Below, one piece after another: positions 14,801-22,321 of a stretch of DNA of 25,247 bases. The stretch's first letter is position 1; the number at the start of each line of letters is the position of its first letter. Below the pieces are notes generated by a model. It did not search any database. It worked only from the letters and a program-made list of their open reading frames with translations, and had not been told where the DNA came from. Position numbers and translations under genes: made by a program. The DNA lies in assembly GCA_046538375.1 (NCBI GenBank), contig JBKHJA010000025.1, forward strand, positions 1 to 25,247, in the 5' to 3' direction. The DNA is from JBKHJA01 sp046538375. Lineage in GTDB: Bacteria; Acidobacteriota; Aminicenantia; Aminicenantales; Aminicenantaceae.

Positions 14801-15757
14801 CTAAAGGAAGAAATTTCCCTTTGTGGCCCATTTTTTTACACATCTAAAGGTCTCCTCGATTCCCCGGGCCTTGACCGCCTGAGAGGCCAGCCTGAGGCTA
14901 GAGGCAGCCGCATCAAAGGGATCTTTTCCTTCAACCAAACTGACCGCCGCTGCCCCACAGAAAACATCACCGCATCCTGTGGTGTCCACCACTTTATTGA
15001 CCTGAGCAGAAGAAATCCTCTCCCGCCTTCCAGGAGTGAGAACCATCACTCCTTGTTTGCCCAGAGTGACGAACAGGGCTTTGACACCCAAAGCAAAAAT
15101 CCTTTTAGAAAAATGACGGATCTCGTTCTGAGAAGGCTTTTTTTGGGGTGAGCCCATAACAGAAGCTATTTCTTTTTGATTGGCCTGGACATAGGTAGCC
15201 CCCCTCACCCATTCTTTCCAGTCAGACAGGGGAAGGTACTGGCGGGGAGAATTCAGCTCTCTGGAAAGAGGAAGGGAGTGGATATCAAGCCATAAAGGAC
15301 ATCCGGCCCGCTGAACAATCTGGCGCCAGTGTGGAAGCTCTATGTCAAAACCGGAATTAAGGACCAGAATGAGGATATCCAATCCGGGAAGTTCCTCCAG
15401 AACTACTGAAGGATCCAAGGGGGGAACAACAGATTTAAGGATCTCTACCCTTTCTCCGGATCCAGGATAATGGAGATGAACCTGGTTCCCTGAACCAGGG
15501 AAATATCGTATTCCCTCTTTTCGAAGAGAAGTCCAATTTTTGATGATCTTTTGTGTTTCCGGTACCAATTCCTGCCCCAGGTTGGTGTACAGATAAACCT
15601 CTTTTCCTAAAGCACAAAGAACCGCTCCCTGATAGAGGACACCCCCTACTCCTGTCCAGTCCGGCTTCTGTTGTTGACTGATCCGATCCAGGGTGATGGT
15701 GCCTATGAGGCCGTATCTCCGCCCGGCCCTTTTTTCTTTTTTATAACTCTGAGTCAT
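14801..15757 (-). CDS. PfkB-family carbohydrate kinase
   Basis: A 318-residue ribokinase-like sugar or nucleoside kinase. The glycine pair GVGGVLYQGAVLCALG (36-51) matches the N-terminal PfkB signature. The C-terminal signature DTTGCGDVFCGA (258-269) contains the catalytic base D264, with GCGD in place of the common GAGD. The loop TLGKQGVMV (231-239) is also standard. Substrate specificity is not evident. The start ATG has no ribosome site, only A-rich sequence, and the conserved fold begins near residue 14, so initiation is uncertain. It runs toward the EIIA-zinc ribbon gene. Confidence 0.85.
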   Translation of the reverse strand: MTQSYKKEKRAGRRYGLIGTITLDRISQQQKPDWTGVGGVLYQGAVLCALGKEVYLYTNLGQELVPETQKIIKNWTSLRKEGIRYFPGSGNQVHLHYPGSGERVEILKSVVPPLDPSVVLEELPGLDILILVLNSGFDIELPHWRQIVQRAGCPLWLDIHSLPLSRELNSPRQYLPLSDWKEWVRGATYVQANQKEIASVMGSPQKKPSQNEIRHFSKRIFALGVKALFVTLGKQGVMVLTPGRRERISSAQVNKVVDTTGCGDVFCGAAAVSLVEGKDPFDAAASSLRLASQAVKARGIEETFRCVKKWATKGNFFL

Positions 15758-15778
15758 TTTTTTGGGCTTTTTTAAAAA

Positions 15779-15801
15779 TTTTATAACTACCAGTTATAAA
15801 A
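15779..15801. repeat. Perfect AT-rich palindrome upstream of the PfkB gene
   Basis: TTTTATAACT at 15779-15788 and its exact complement at 15792-15801 are separated by three bases. It lies 22 bases before the PfkB start codon on the minus strand and overlaps TATAA-type -10 candidates on both strands. An operator for a dimeric regulator is plausible. It is too AT-rich to be a good terminator. Confidence 0.5.
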
Positions 15802-15953
15802 ACCGGGACCGGGTTTGCCTCCATCATTTGCCCTTTCCGGGAGAGGAAACTGTGATTACAACGAATTTTCTCATCCCTCCCCCAAAAACTCAAGGCATAA
15901 ACAGAGCGGAGAAAATATTTTTTCTGTTTTTGTGGTAAACTGGACTAAAGCTC

Positions 15954-16121
15954 ATGAGCTATCATCTGGGAACATCAGGATGGAGTTATTCTGGCTGGGA
16001 AGAAAGCATCTTCCTCTAAATAAAAGAGAAAATATCGTCTTTTTTTCAACAGAAAAGCAAAAGCCAAGGGCACCTTCTTTTTGATGATACAGACGAAACT
16101 GTTAAAGACGCTTTCATATAA
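15954..16121 (+). pseudogene. DUF72-family remnant
   Basis: An ATG at 15954 opens MSYHLGTSGWSYSGWEESIF, which is the characteristic beginning of DUF72 proteins (IGTSGWSY..W...FYP), then hits TAA at 16017. The same frame continues through Lys-rich sequence to FDDTDETVKDAFI and TAA at 16119, which may be the family's C-terminus. A full DUF72 protein has about 230-280 residues, so most of the barrel is deleted. The rest of the gap 15758-16134 holds the palindrome at 15779-15801 and nothing else I can support. Confidence 0.5.
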
Positions 16122-16134
16122 TCAATTTAAGCTG

Positions 16135-17277
16135 TCAGGGGATAACGGCATCTTTTATATTTGGTTTGAATTTATTCCGGAAAGCCATCACCAGTAAGAT
16201 AAGGAAAAAATACACACTTCCCAGGATGATAACCAGCGGTTTTTCCGCTTTGACTATCTGCCAGATTCTTCCTTCCCCTGGATCTGGAAGGGGCACCGGA
16301 TCCCAGGGAAGCCCGTATCGGCCGGCCAGGCCTTTTATGTACAAAAGATGAATGACCGGAATCCCCTGGGCAGCCATCTCCTGGATCATGCCTCTTTTTT
16401 GGGGAGGAGGAAGGGTGGAGACCCGGGTAAGACCCGGCTTCAATTCCAGTACTCCTGAGTCTGTCCCCATGTTCGCCCAGCTTCCCCCGATATTGACAAA
16501 GGCCCTGATTCGGTTCTCTCCTGCTTCTCCGGCCAAAATTTCCATTCTTTTCCTGACATTCTCTTCCAGGTCAGGCTGGTTGATGAAGGCTGTGCCGGTC
16601 TCGCCTATTTCTCTGAGGAGAAGAGAGCGGCCCACACCGCTCATATCCTCTCCTGTATCTTTCTCTCCTCCTAAAGACAGGGCAACGGGCCTGACATCAA
16701 AGACACCTCTTTCCAAAAGGCACTCCTGGATACGCAGCCAGTGAAAATCCACTCTGTTGGCTCCCCATTGAGAAGCGCCCAGAGATGAGATCACAAGAGG
16801 ATTCAAGCTCATGGCACGAGCTGCCGAAAGCACAGCCACCACCAGAGCCGGGAAAGAGCTGGAAGCTCCCACCGCAATGGTCTCACCCTCCTGGACGCCA
16901 GCTTTTTTTAATAAATAGACCACCAGGGCCGAAAAATTGGGGTTGGTGGTGGTCCTCTTCGCCTCCAGGCTGCCCACAGAGGTGGTGATGGGGGATATTC
17001 TGGTTCCGATCAGTCCTGTCTGGTTCACATCTGTTTCCTCATCCATGATAATTCCTCTCTCCTGCTGGCACTCCCGCACAGCGTGGATGGCTTTCTCCAT
17101 GATCTTCGAGGAGATAAGCATCTCTTCTACCAAAAGATCCTCGCCCCCCCAAGGAACAACCTGAGCCAGGACATAAAAAGCCAGGCTTAGGGAAAAAAGG
17201 ATCAGGATAATTTTATGCTTTTCCCCCTCCCTTTTTTTAAATACCGCTCTCTTTCCTCTGAAAAAAAGCCCGACCAT
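16135..17277 (-). CDS. pgsW: Poly-gamma-glutamate system protein PgsW-like
   Basis: A 380-residue protein with a membrane segment at each end (about 22-40 and 347-366) and a large soluble region between. That region has SPITTSVGSLEAKRTTTNPN (95-114), GASSSFPAL, SSLGASQWGAN and VNIGGSWANMGT (261-272), the pattern of the family found beside pgsB and pgsC and named poly-gamma-glutamate system protein. Its molecular role is not established; assembly or export of the polymer at the membrane is inferred from context. The start is one base after the pgsC stop, the third of three tightly packed genes. No obvious terminator follows. Confidence 0.8.
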   Translation of the reverse strand: MVGLFFRGKRAVFKKREGEKHKIILILFSLSLAFYVLAQVVPWGGEDLLVEEMLISSKIMEKAIHAVRECQQERGIIMDEETDVNQTGLIGTRISPITTSVGSLEAKRTTTNPNFSALVVYLLKKAGVQEGETIAVGASSSFPALVVAVLSAARAMSLNPLVISSLGASQWGANRVDFHWLRIQECLLERGVFDVRPVALSLGGEKDTGEDMSGVGRSLLLREIGETGTAFINQPDLEENVRKRMEILAGEAGENRIRAFVNIGGSWANMGTDSGVLELKPGLTRVSTLPPPQKRGMIQEMAAQGIPVIHLLYIKGLAGRYGLPWDPVPLPDPGEGRIWQIVKAEKPLVIILGSVYFFLILLVMAFRNKFKPNIKDAVIP

Positions 17278-17278
17278 T

Positions 17279-17719
17279 TTAATATAAAACCCATCCTAAA
17301 ATGCGGACCAAAAAATAAGTCATGGTGGAGACCACCACCAAAGAAGCCAGGGTGGGAAGTATTCTCTGCCTCTCCAAATTGTTGGCCAGAAGACCGGGAA
17401 TCAGCCAGCCTATGGCTTTAAGTCCTAAAGAATCAGAAAAAAGGTGAGGAAAAAGCAAAAACCAGAGTTGAGCCCACAACCCTCCCAAAAGGATGAACAT
17501 CACAAATCTTCTTTTTCCGAAGAGAATCAGAAAACGAGAAAGGAATCTGTAGGTGAATAAGCTCAGGAGAGCTACAAGGATGGTCACCGCCACTCTCAGG
17601 GGTTGGTCAAAATAGAGGGCTATGTAAGCAGGAACAATGATTCCCCCCGGGTAAATATCCATGATCTCCACATAAAGAACAGCCACCACAAAACCGATGA
17701 GCAGGGTCTCATAGATCAT
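17279..17719 (-). CDS. pgsC: Poly-gamma-glutamate synthesis membrane protein PgsC/CapC
   Basis: A 146-residue, highly hydrophobic protein with about four to five membrane segments. The motif PGGIIVPAYIAL near residue 25 and GWLIPGLLANNLERQ near 112 match PgsC (149 residues in Bacillus subtilis). It partners PgsB in the membrane synthase. The start ATG at 17719 is preferred over an in-frame codon at 17752: it gives the family's N-terminus and an 11-base overlap with the pgsB stop, typical of coupled translation. PgsW begins one base after its stop. Confidence 0.87.
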   Translation of the reverse strand: MIYETLLIGFVVAVLYVEIMDIYPGGIIVPAYIALYFDQPLRVAVTILVALLSLFTYRFLSRFLILFGKRRFVMFILLGGLWAQLWFLLFPHLFSDSLGLKAIGWLIPGLLANNLERQRILPTLASLVVVSTMTYFLVRILGWVLY

Positions 17720-18896
17720 ACCGTCTTCCTTTCTGCTCCCAGTAGGAAACAAGTTCTTTTCCCACGCCTCCCATATTCCCCATCCCTACCACCACCAAAT
17801 CTCCTTTTTCCTCAGCCAGGATTTGCTCCATGATTTTTTCCGGGGGCTTTTTCTCAAGGACCACAAAACACGCCTTCTTCGCTGAATCAAGCCTCCGCTT
17901 GAAAGCGTGAGCATGGGAGCCTGTCAGATAAAAACGGCTGAATTCAGGAAAAGCGCCCCTTCTCAATACGTTCCGCCACTGACAGGTTCTGTCTCCTCTG
18001 TCCTTTCTGAAGTTGAGGATTCCCACCATCTTCTTCCCTTCTTTTATCTTGTTCTTTAAAACAGAGGATAGGACCAGTTGGGTGGATTCAGGGTCATTGG
18101 CTGAAAAGCAGCTCACCAGGGTGCATGAACGCGGCGGAGAATCATAATCCTTCTGCCATATCTTCAGGCTGCCAAAATCAGGCCGGCTCCTGGTTATGCC
18201 CCGCCAAGCGACCTCCCTGTCTATCCCCAAAAACTCGGCCACACCCAGAGCCAGGCTGATATTATCCGGCCACTCCCAGAAGGAAAGCTTTTTTTTTGAG
18301 GGGAAATAATCCCGGGAAGAATCCGTGGACACCTGGACAATCCTGGAGTTCATCTCCTCGGCTCTTGCCTGGAACAGGGGAAACATCTCTTTCTGGAGTA
18401 AAAAAATAGTGCTTTTCCATGGAATGGAAGAGGCCAAGCAGCGGGCAATATCCTGGCGGGTTTGTCCCATTTGGGCCGCATGGTCAAGGCGAATATTGGT
18501 GAGCACCAGAAAATGGGGCCTTAAAATCTGAACCGACTCCACATACCCTGATTCACAAGAGATGCTCATCATCTCAGAGACCAGAGCATCGACTCCAAGG
18601 CTTGCCCCTGCACGCACAAGTCTTTTCTGTTCAAGAATGGAGGGGAGATTTCCTCTCTTGATTTCCTCCTCTTTACCATCAGGAAAAATAAGCACAGGCT
18701 TTGAGCCGGTGGTTTTGGCCAGAACATTGAAGCCAGCCTCTCTTAGAGAAGCGGCTATCAGGCGGGTCACACTTGATTTCCCCCTGGTGCCGGTCACACA
18801 AATGCGCAGAGGGATTCGGTTGGTCTTTCTTCCAACATGCAGCCTCTCTGCCAGGAGATATAGTGCAATAAAAATAAAACAGGCCCCCGAGACCAA
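17709..18896 (-). CDS. pgsB: Poly-gamma-glutamate synthase PgsB/CapB (Mur ligase-like)
   Basis: A protein of about 395 residues with an N-terminal membrane anchor (1-16), the ATP-binding VTGTRGKSSVTRLI (34-47), TTGSKP, EMMSISCES (108-116), NIRLDHAAQMG (134-144), the ISLALGVAEFLGI segment (213-225) and GMGNMGG (371-377). This is the order seen in Bacillus PgsB, an amide ligase that polymerises glutamate. The start is uncertain: the TTG at 18896 has no close ribosome site, whereas AAGGAG sits 7 bases before an in-frame ATT at 18908, which would add four residues. It starts 14-26 bases after the M28 peptidase stop and overlaps pgsC. The usual partner pgsA is not in the window. Confidence 0.88.
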   Translation of the reverse strand: MVSGACFIFIALYLLAERLHVGRKTNRIPLRICVTGTRGKSSVTRLIAASLREAGFNVLAKTTGSKPVLIFPDGKEEEIKRGNLPSILEQKRLVRAGASLGVDALVSEMMSISCESGYVESVQILRPHFLVLTNIRLDHAAQMGQTRQDIARCLASSIPWKSTIFLLQKEMFPLFQARAEEMNSRIVQVSTDSSRDYFPSKKKLSFWEWPDNISLALGVAEFLGIDREVAWRGITRSRPDFGSLKIWQKDYDSPPRSCTLVSCFSANDPESTQLVLSSVLKNKIKEGKKMVGILNFRKDRGDRTCQWRNVLRRGAFPEFSRFYLTGSHAHAFKRRLDSAKKACFVVLEKKPPEKIMEQILAEEKGDLVVVGMGNMGGVGKELVSYWEQKGRRYDL

Positions 18897-18922
18897 AAGA
18901 ACTCTAATAAAAGTTCTCCTTT

Positions 18923-21250
18923 TCAGAAAGGTATATAAGCAAAAGGACGAGATTCCTCTCCCCTTGTCTCACTCAAAACTCTTAAAAGAGTGTCAGAAAA
19001 AACATTGGATATCTCTGTTCTTTCGTACTCGGCTTTCAGAATCTCTGTGATCAATGGAAGGACCTGAGATTTCCCTGCTTCATTCCATAGACACTGCTGG
19101 TTGACTATCATCAGATGCTCTGACCCTAAGATTTTTTTGGCTGCGTTGAGCCTGCCAAAATAGGTCCGTGGGTCATCCTCCGGCCTCATGATAAGACCCC
19201 AAGCTGATTTTTTCTTTTTGACGAGTTCAGCCACTTCCTGGCCGGGCAGATCAGGGGAAAGCAGCACCACAGGCTTTGAGGAGATGCTCAATAAAGATAC
19301 CCCCTGTGGATCACTCAATCCTTTACATACCAAAAGAAGACCGCTTCTGTTGAGGGCTTTCAGCATCTTCTTTCCCTTATCGGTCACCCCTTTCTCATCG
19401 AAAAGCGGGGAAGACTTCTCAACAATCACAAAATGAAGGCCCTGTCTGGCCAAAACCCTGAACCATCTGGGGTCATCGGTGACAGAGTTCAATCCTTTAA
19501 GCCCTGCCATAACCGTGGTCTTTCCCTGACGGATATCTCTGGAAAATTTGTGGGAATCAGAGTAAAAGACCAGCCCCTTGGCTTTTTCCATCTGCTCTGT
19601 GGAGGCGAGAAGATTTTTAAGAATATCCATCCTCAGCTCATCTGCTGATAAACCTTCTTTTTCTTCCACCACTGCCAGTTGAAGATCCACGTGAGAGTCT
19701 TTGGCATCCTTATGACCTGACAATACATTCTGGAGGGGTGAAACATGAAAGTTTACGAGTTTCTGGTATTTCAGATAAAAGTTCTCCCTTCTTGACTGCT
19801 TTATAAAATCAACCGGCTCTGAGGCAAGAATGTTCACCGCCGCATGAACAAAATCTCCTGTTTTCTTAAGCATCTCTGGCTTAATCAGGTCAGAATCATC
19901 CCGGCTGTGATGGTATTTGATGGCACCTTGAGTGATGATGAAAAACCCGGGAACACCCTTGGTTAAAAACGGAGTATGATCAGAACCTCCCGGCCCTCCC
20001 CGACCGGGTTTGACCTCATCAAGAATCTTCTGAGGAAGCCTCTTCTCCAGAACTTCCCAGATCCGGGGGCCGTAATAGACTCCACGAAAAGGGATCTTGC
20101 CGCTTCCATGACCGACCATATCCATGTTGATATAGGCTACGGTCTTTTCAATGGGATGAGTGGGATGATCGGTGTAATATCTTGAACCCAGAAGCCCCTG
20201 TTCTTCTCCTGCCCACAGTGCAAAGATCACTGTCCTGCGGGGCCGGGCATGATTGAGCTTCATGATGCGGGCCACTTCCATGACCACGGCCGTGCCAGAG
20301 GCATTGTCGTTCGCCCCGTTCATCACTTCTCCAAGCGGATTGATTCCCAAATGATCCATATGGGCACCGATGATCACACTCTCTCGCTTTAAATGCTTAT
20401 CCATTCCCGTTATTTTTGCCAGTATGTTTCGGGTGGGTCTCTGGGCGTCGAAGGTGGTATTCACAGCAATGAATGCCTTTACTCCGGTGGCCAAAGACAT
20501 GGGTTCATTTTTTTCATCGATCTGACGATAGAGATGGCGAATTTCGGTGTTTAGATCTTTAAAAATAATATGAGCCACTCTATCTTCAACCGTCAAAATC
20601 ACGAAGTCTGGTTTGTACATTTCTTTCTTGAGTCTGACTCTGAAATAGCGGCTCTGGTCTCTCTGATGCTGAAAAACGCACACTCCCACAGCTCCCAGAT
20701 CCTGAGCGGCCTTTACGCGGTTCTCCATCCGGGCCAGTTTTTCTAATTCATCCTTCAATTCAGGAGGAGAACCGGAAGCAAAAAGGGCCAATTTTCCTTT
20801 TACATCTACGCCGGCATAGTCGTCGTATCCCTTATCTGGTGCATGAATGCCGTAGCCGACAAATACCACATCTGCGTTAAAATGGCCGGCCCCTGAAAAT
20901 TTTTGTACCCGCCAGTCATCCCCATAATGAAACTGCCTTCTTTCTCTTTCGGTCAAAATCTCCATGACCACACCCGGTTCAATGTTGAAGTGCTCTATAG
21001 TGAAATTCTGATAGTAGGTGTCATTGTCTCCAGCCGTTTCCAATCCCCATTCCCGGAATTTGCAGGCAATATAATCCTCAGCCATCACAGCGCTGGGCTG
21101 GCCGCTTTTGCGCCCCATCATGGAATCCGAAGCCAATTCCCTGATGTAATCCCAGGCTGCCTGAACATCAAATGATGCCTTCTTCTCTCCAGCGGAGGCA
21201 GGGGTCACCACCATCACAATGACAAGAATGAGACCAATGATTCTTTTCAC
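18923..21250 (-). CDS. Exported M28-family metallopeptidase with extra C-terminal domain
   Basis: A 775-residue protein starting at a GTG preceded by AGGAGG with a 6-base gap; upstream in-frame ATGs lack such a site and the GTG gives a clean signal peptide (KRIIGLILVIVMVV..ASA, about 1-20). Residues 120-260 look like a protease-associated insert. The M28 aminopeptidase core has ligands H297 (GAHMDH), D315 (GANDNASG), E349/E350 (WAGEEQG), D377 (NMDMVG) and H448 (YHHSRDD), all intact. After about residue 510 comes a domain of ~260 residues whose segment GVTDKGKKMLKALNRSG (621-637) recalls renal-dipeptidase (M19) proteins but without clear metal ligands. It heads the pgsBCW operon, so trimming or recycling of peptide polymer is a possible job. 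Confidence 0.9.
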   Translation of the reverse strand: MKRIIGLILVIVMVVTPASAGEKKASFDVQAAWDYIRELASDSMMGRKSGQPSAVMAEDYIACKFREWGLETAGDNDTYYQNFTIEHFNIEPGVVMEILTERERRQFHYGDDWRVQKFSGAGHFNADVVFVGYGIHAPDKGYDDYAGVDVKGKLALFASGSPPELKDELEKLARMENRVKAAQDLGAVGVCVFQHQRDQSRYFRVRLKKEMYKPDFVILTVEDRVAHIIFKDLNTEIRHLYRQIDEKNEPMSLATGVKAFIAVNTTFDAQRPTRNILAKITGMDKHLKRESVIIGAHMDHLGINPLGEVMNGANDNASGTAVVMEVARIMKLNHARPRRTVIFALWAGEEQGLLGSRYYTDHPTHPIEKTVAYINMDMVGHGSGKIPFRGVYYGPRIWEVLEKRLPQKILDEVKPGRGGPGGSDHTPFLTKGVPGFFIITQGAIKYHHSRDDSDLIKPEMLKKTGDFVHAAVNILASEPVDFIKQSRRENFYLKYQKLVNFHVSPLQNVLSGHKDAKDSHVDLQLAVVEEKEGLSADELRMDILKNLLASTEQMEKAKGLVFYSDSHKFSRDIRQGKTTVMAGLKGLNSVTDDPRWFRVLARQGLHFVIVEKSSPLFDEKGVTDKGKKMLKALNRSGLLLVCKGLSDPQGVSLLSISSKPVVLLSPDLPGQEVAELVKKKKSAWGLIMRPEDDPRTYFGRLNAAKKILGSEHLMIVNQQCLWNEAGKSQVLPLITEILKAEYERTEISNVFSDTLLRVLSETRGEESRPFAYIPF

Positions 21251-21283
21251 AGAAGACCTCCTCAAAAAAATATGAAGTGTATT

Positions 21284-21310
21284 ATTATAATCATCTGAAC
21301 AAAAAGTCAA
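21284..21310 (-). promoter_or_regulatory. Promoter for the M28-pgsBCW operon
   Basis: On the minus strand TTGACT (21305-21310) and a perfect TATAAT (21284-21289) are 15 bases apart, slightly short. The predicted leader of about 27 bases contains the AGGAGG site of the M28 gene. No gene I can support lies in 21311-21512; it holds only an AT-rich stretch with a possible plus-strand TATAAT near 21453. Confidence 0.5.
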
Positions 21311-21512
21311 AATAGGCTGCCTGGTGCATCTCATTTTCCGTGATAAAAGTGAATATCTTGATCCAGTCAACCTCCTCTTTATTGGAAGGGTCTCCAAAAC
21401 CGTTATGATGATACTGATAGAAATTCTTTATTCACTGCTTTGTTATTTGGTTATAATGAGAGAGAAAGAAAAGAAGGAAAAAAGTTGGGATTGAAACCTA
21501 TCCTTTATATAA

Positions 21513-21660
21513 CCTGCATTATTCATAAATTGAAGGTTTTCCCAGATGCAGTCATGAATTCCAGGGGAAATCGGGACATGAATCGAATTCTCCTGAATTC
21601 GGTATGGTGTCCCTGATTTCCTTTTCCATGGAAATCAAAAACCTATGTGAATAATGCAGG
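21513..21660 (-). mobile_element. MITE-like element, copy 2 (inverted)
   Basis: A 148-bp element whose reverse complement matches copy 1 (2963-3111) without a difference over its first 98 bases and closely over the rest. Terminal repeats are CCTGCATTATTCA and its complement, 13 bp. Flanks show only an imperfect duplication: ATAA directly on the left, and ATAA three bases away on the right. It sits between the divergent M28 operon and the archaemetzincin gene, 49 bases before the latter's start, so it may have displaced or supplied the promoter of that gene. Confidence 0.85.
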
Positions 21661-21708
21661 GTTATAAGTTGCGGCTGTCTGTTATTTCTTTTTGGAGCCT
21701 TTGCTTTC

Positions 21709-22281
21709 ATGTCTGTACCAGGATTTTCATCTCATCCAGGAACAAAAATACATGTTGTTCCTCTGGATGATATCAAGGATTGGGTACTGGGAGAAGTAAG
21801 CTCCCACCTGGATGAGACCTTCCACTGCCGGGTGGAAATATCTCCGCCCATGAAAATCCCCCCAGACGCTTACCATCCTCAGCGGAAGCAATTCTTTTCC
21901 TCCAGAATCCTAAACGCCCTTCACCGGTCACTCTCTGCTCACCAAAAGGGAAAAGTGCTGGCCCTGGCCGACGTGGATCTTTATGTTCCCAGTCTCAATT
22001 TCGTGTTTGGAGAGGCGGAACTGGGAGGAAAGTTTGCCGTGATTTCTCTTTCCCGCCTCCGACAGAGCTTCTACGGCTTGCCAGAAAACAGGACATTATT
22101 TTTAGAGCGCACAGTGAAGGAAGCCGTGCATGAGCTGGGCCATACTTTTGGATTAAGACACTGCCCAAATCAAGAATGTGTGATGCACTTCTCCAACAGC
22201 CTGTCGGATACGGACAGGAAAAGCCCCTCCTTTTGTTCCCGCTGCCAGAGGCTCCTGGAAAAATTTCAAAGAGAGAAGTGA
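21709..22281 (+). CDS. Archaemetzincin-type metalloprotease (M54)
   Basis: A 190-residue archaelysin-family protease. The extended zinc motif is H141-ELGH145-TFGLR-H151 followed by C152, then NQECVMHFSNS with the Met-turn M159, and a structural zinc set finishing with FCSRC (175-179). The order HExxHxxGxxHC...CxMxF...CxxC is diagnostic. Function in bacteria is unknown beyond proteolysis of small peptides. No signal peptide is seen, so it is probably cytoplasmic. The ribosome site is weak (TTGGAG about 12 bases before the ATG). It is transcribed alone, just downstream of the second MITE-like copy. Confidence 0.92.
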   Translation: MSVPGFSSHPGTKIHVVPLDDIKDWVLGEVSSHLDETFHCRVEISPPMKIPPDAYHPQRKQFFSSRILNALHRSLSAHQKGKVLALADVDLYVPSLNFVFGEAELGGKFAVISLSRLRQSFYGLPENRTLFLERTVKEAVHELGHTFGLRHCPNQECVMHFSNSLSDTDRKSPSFCSRCQRLLEKFQREK

Positions 22282-22321
22282 ACGTCCCCAAAAAAATCAT
22301 TTATGGTTTCTGGCTTTCCGG

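Noticed and set aside
15815..16084. 89-codon plus-strand ORF in the gap before pgsW
   Set aside because: It has no ribosome site or domain and overlaps, in another frame, the clearer DUF72 remnant.
21291..21426. Short minus-strand frame that reads smoothly (…KEEVDWIKIFTFITENEMH…) upstream of the M28 gene
   Set aside because: It has no start codon or ribosome site, is under 50 codons and overlaps the promoter; it may be another gene remnant but I cannot name a family.
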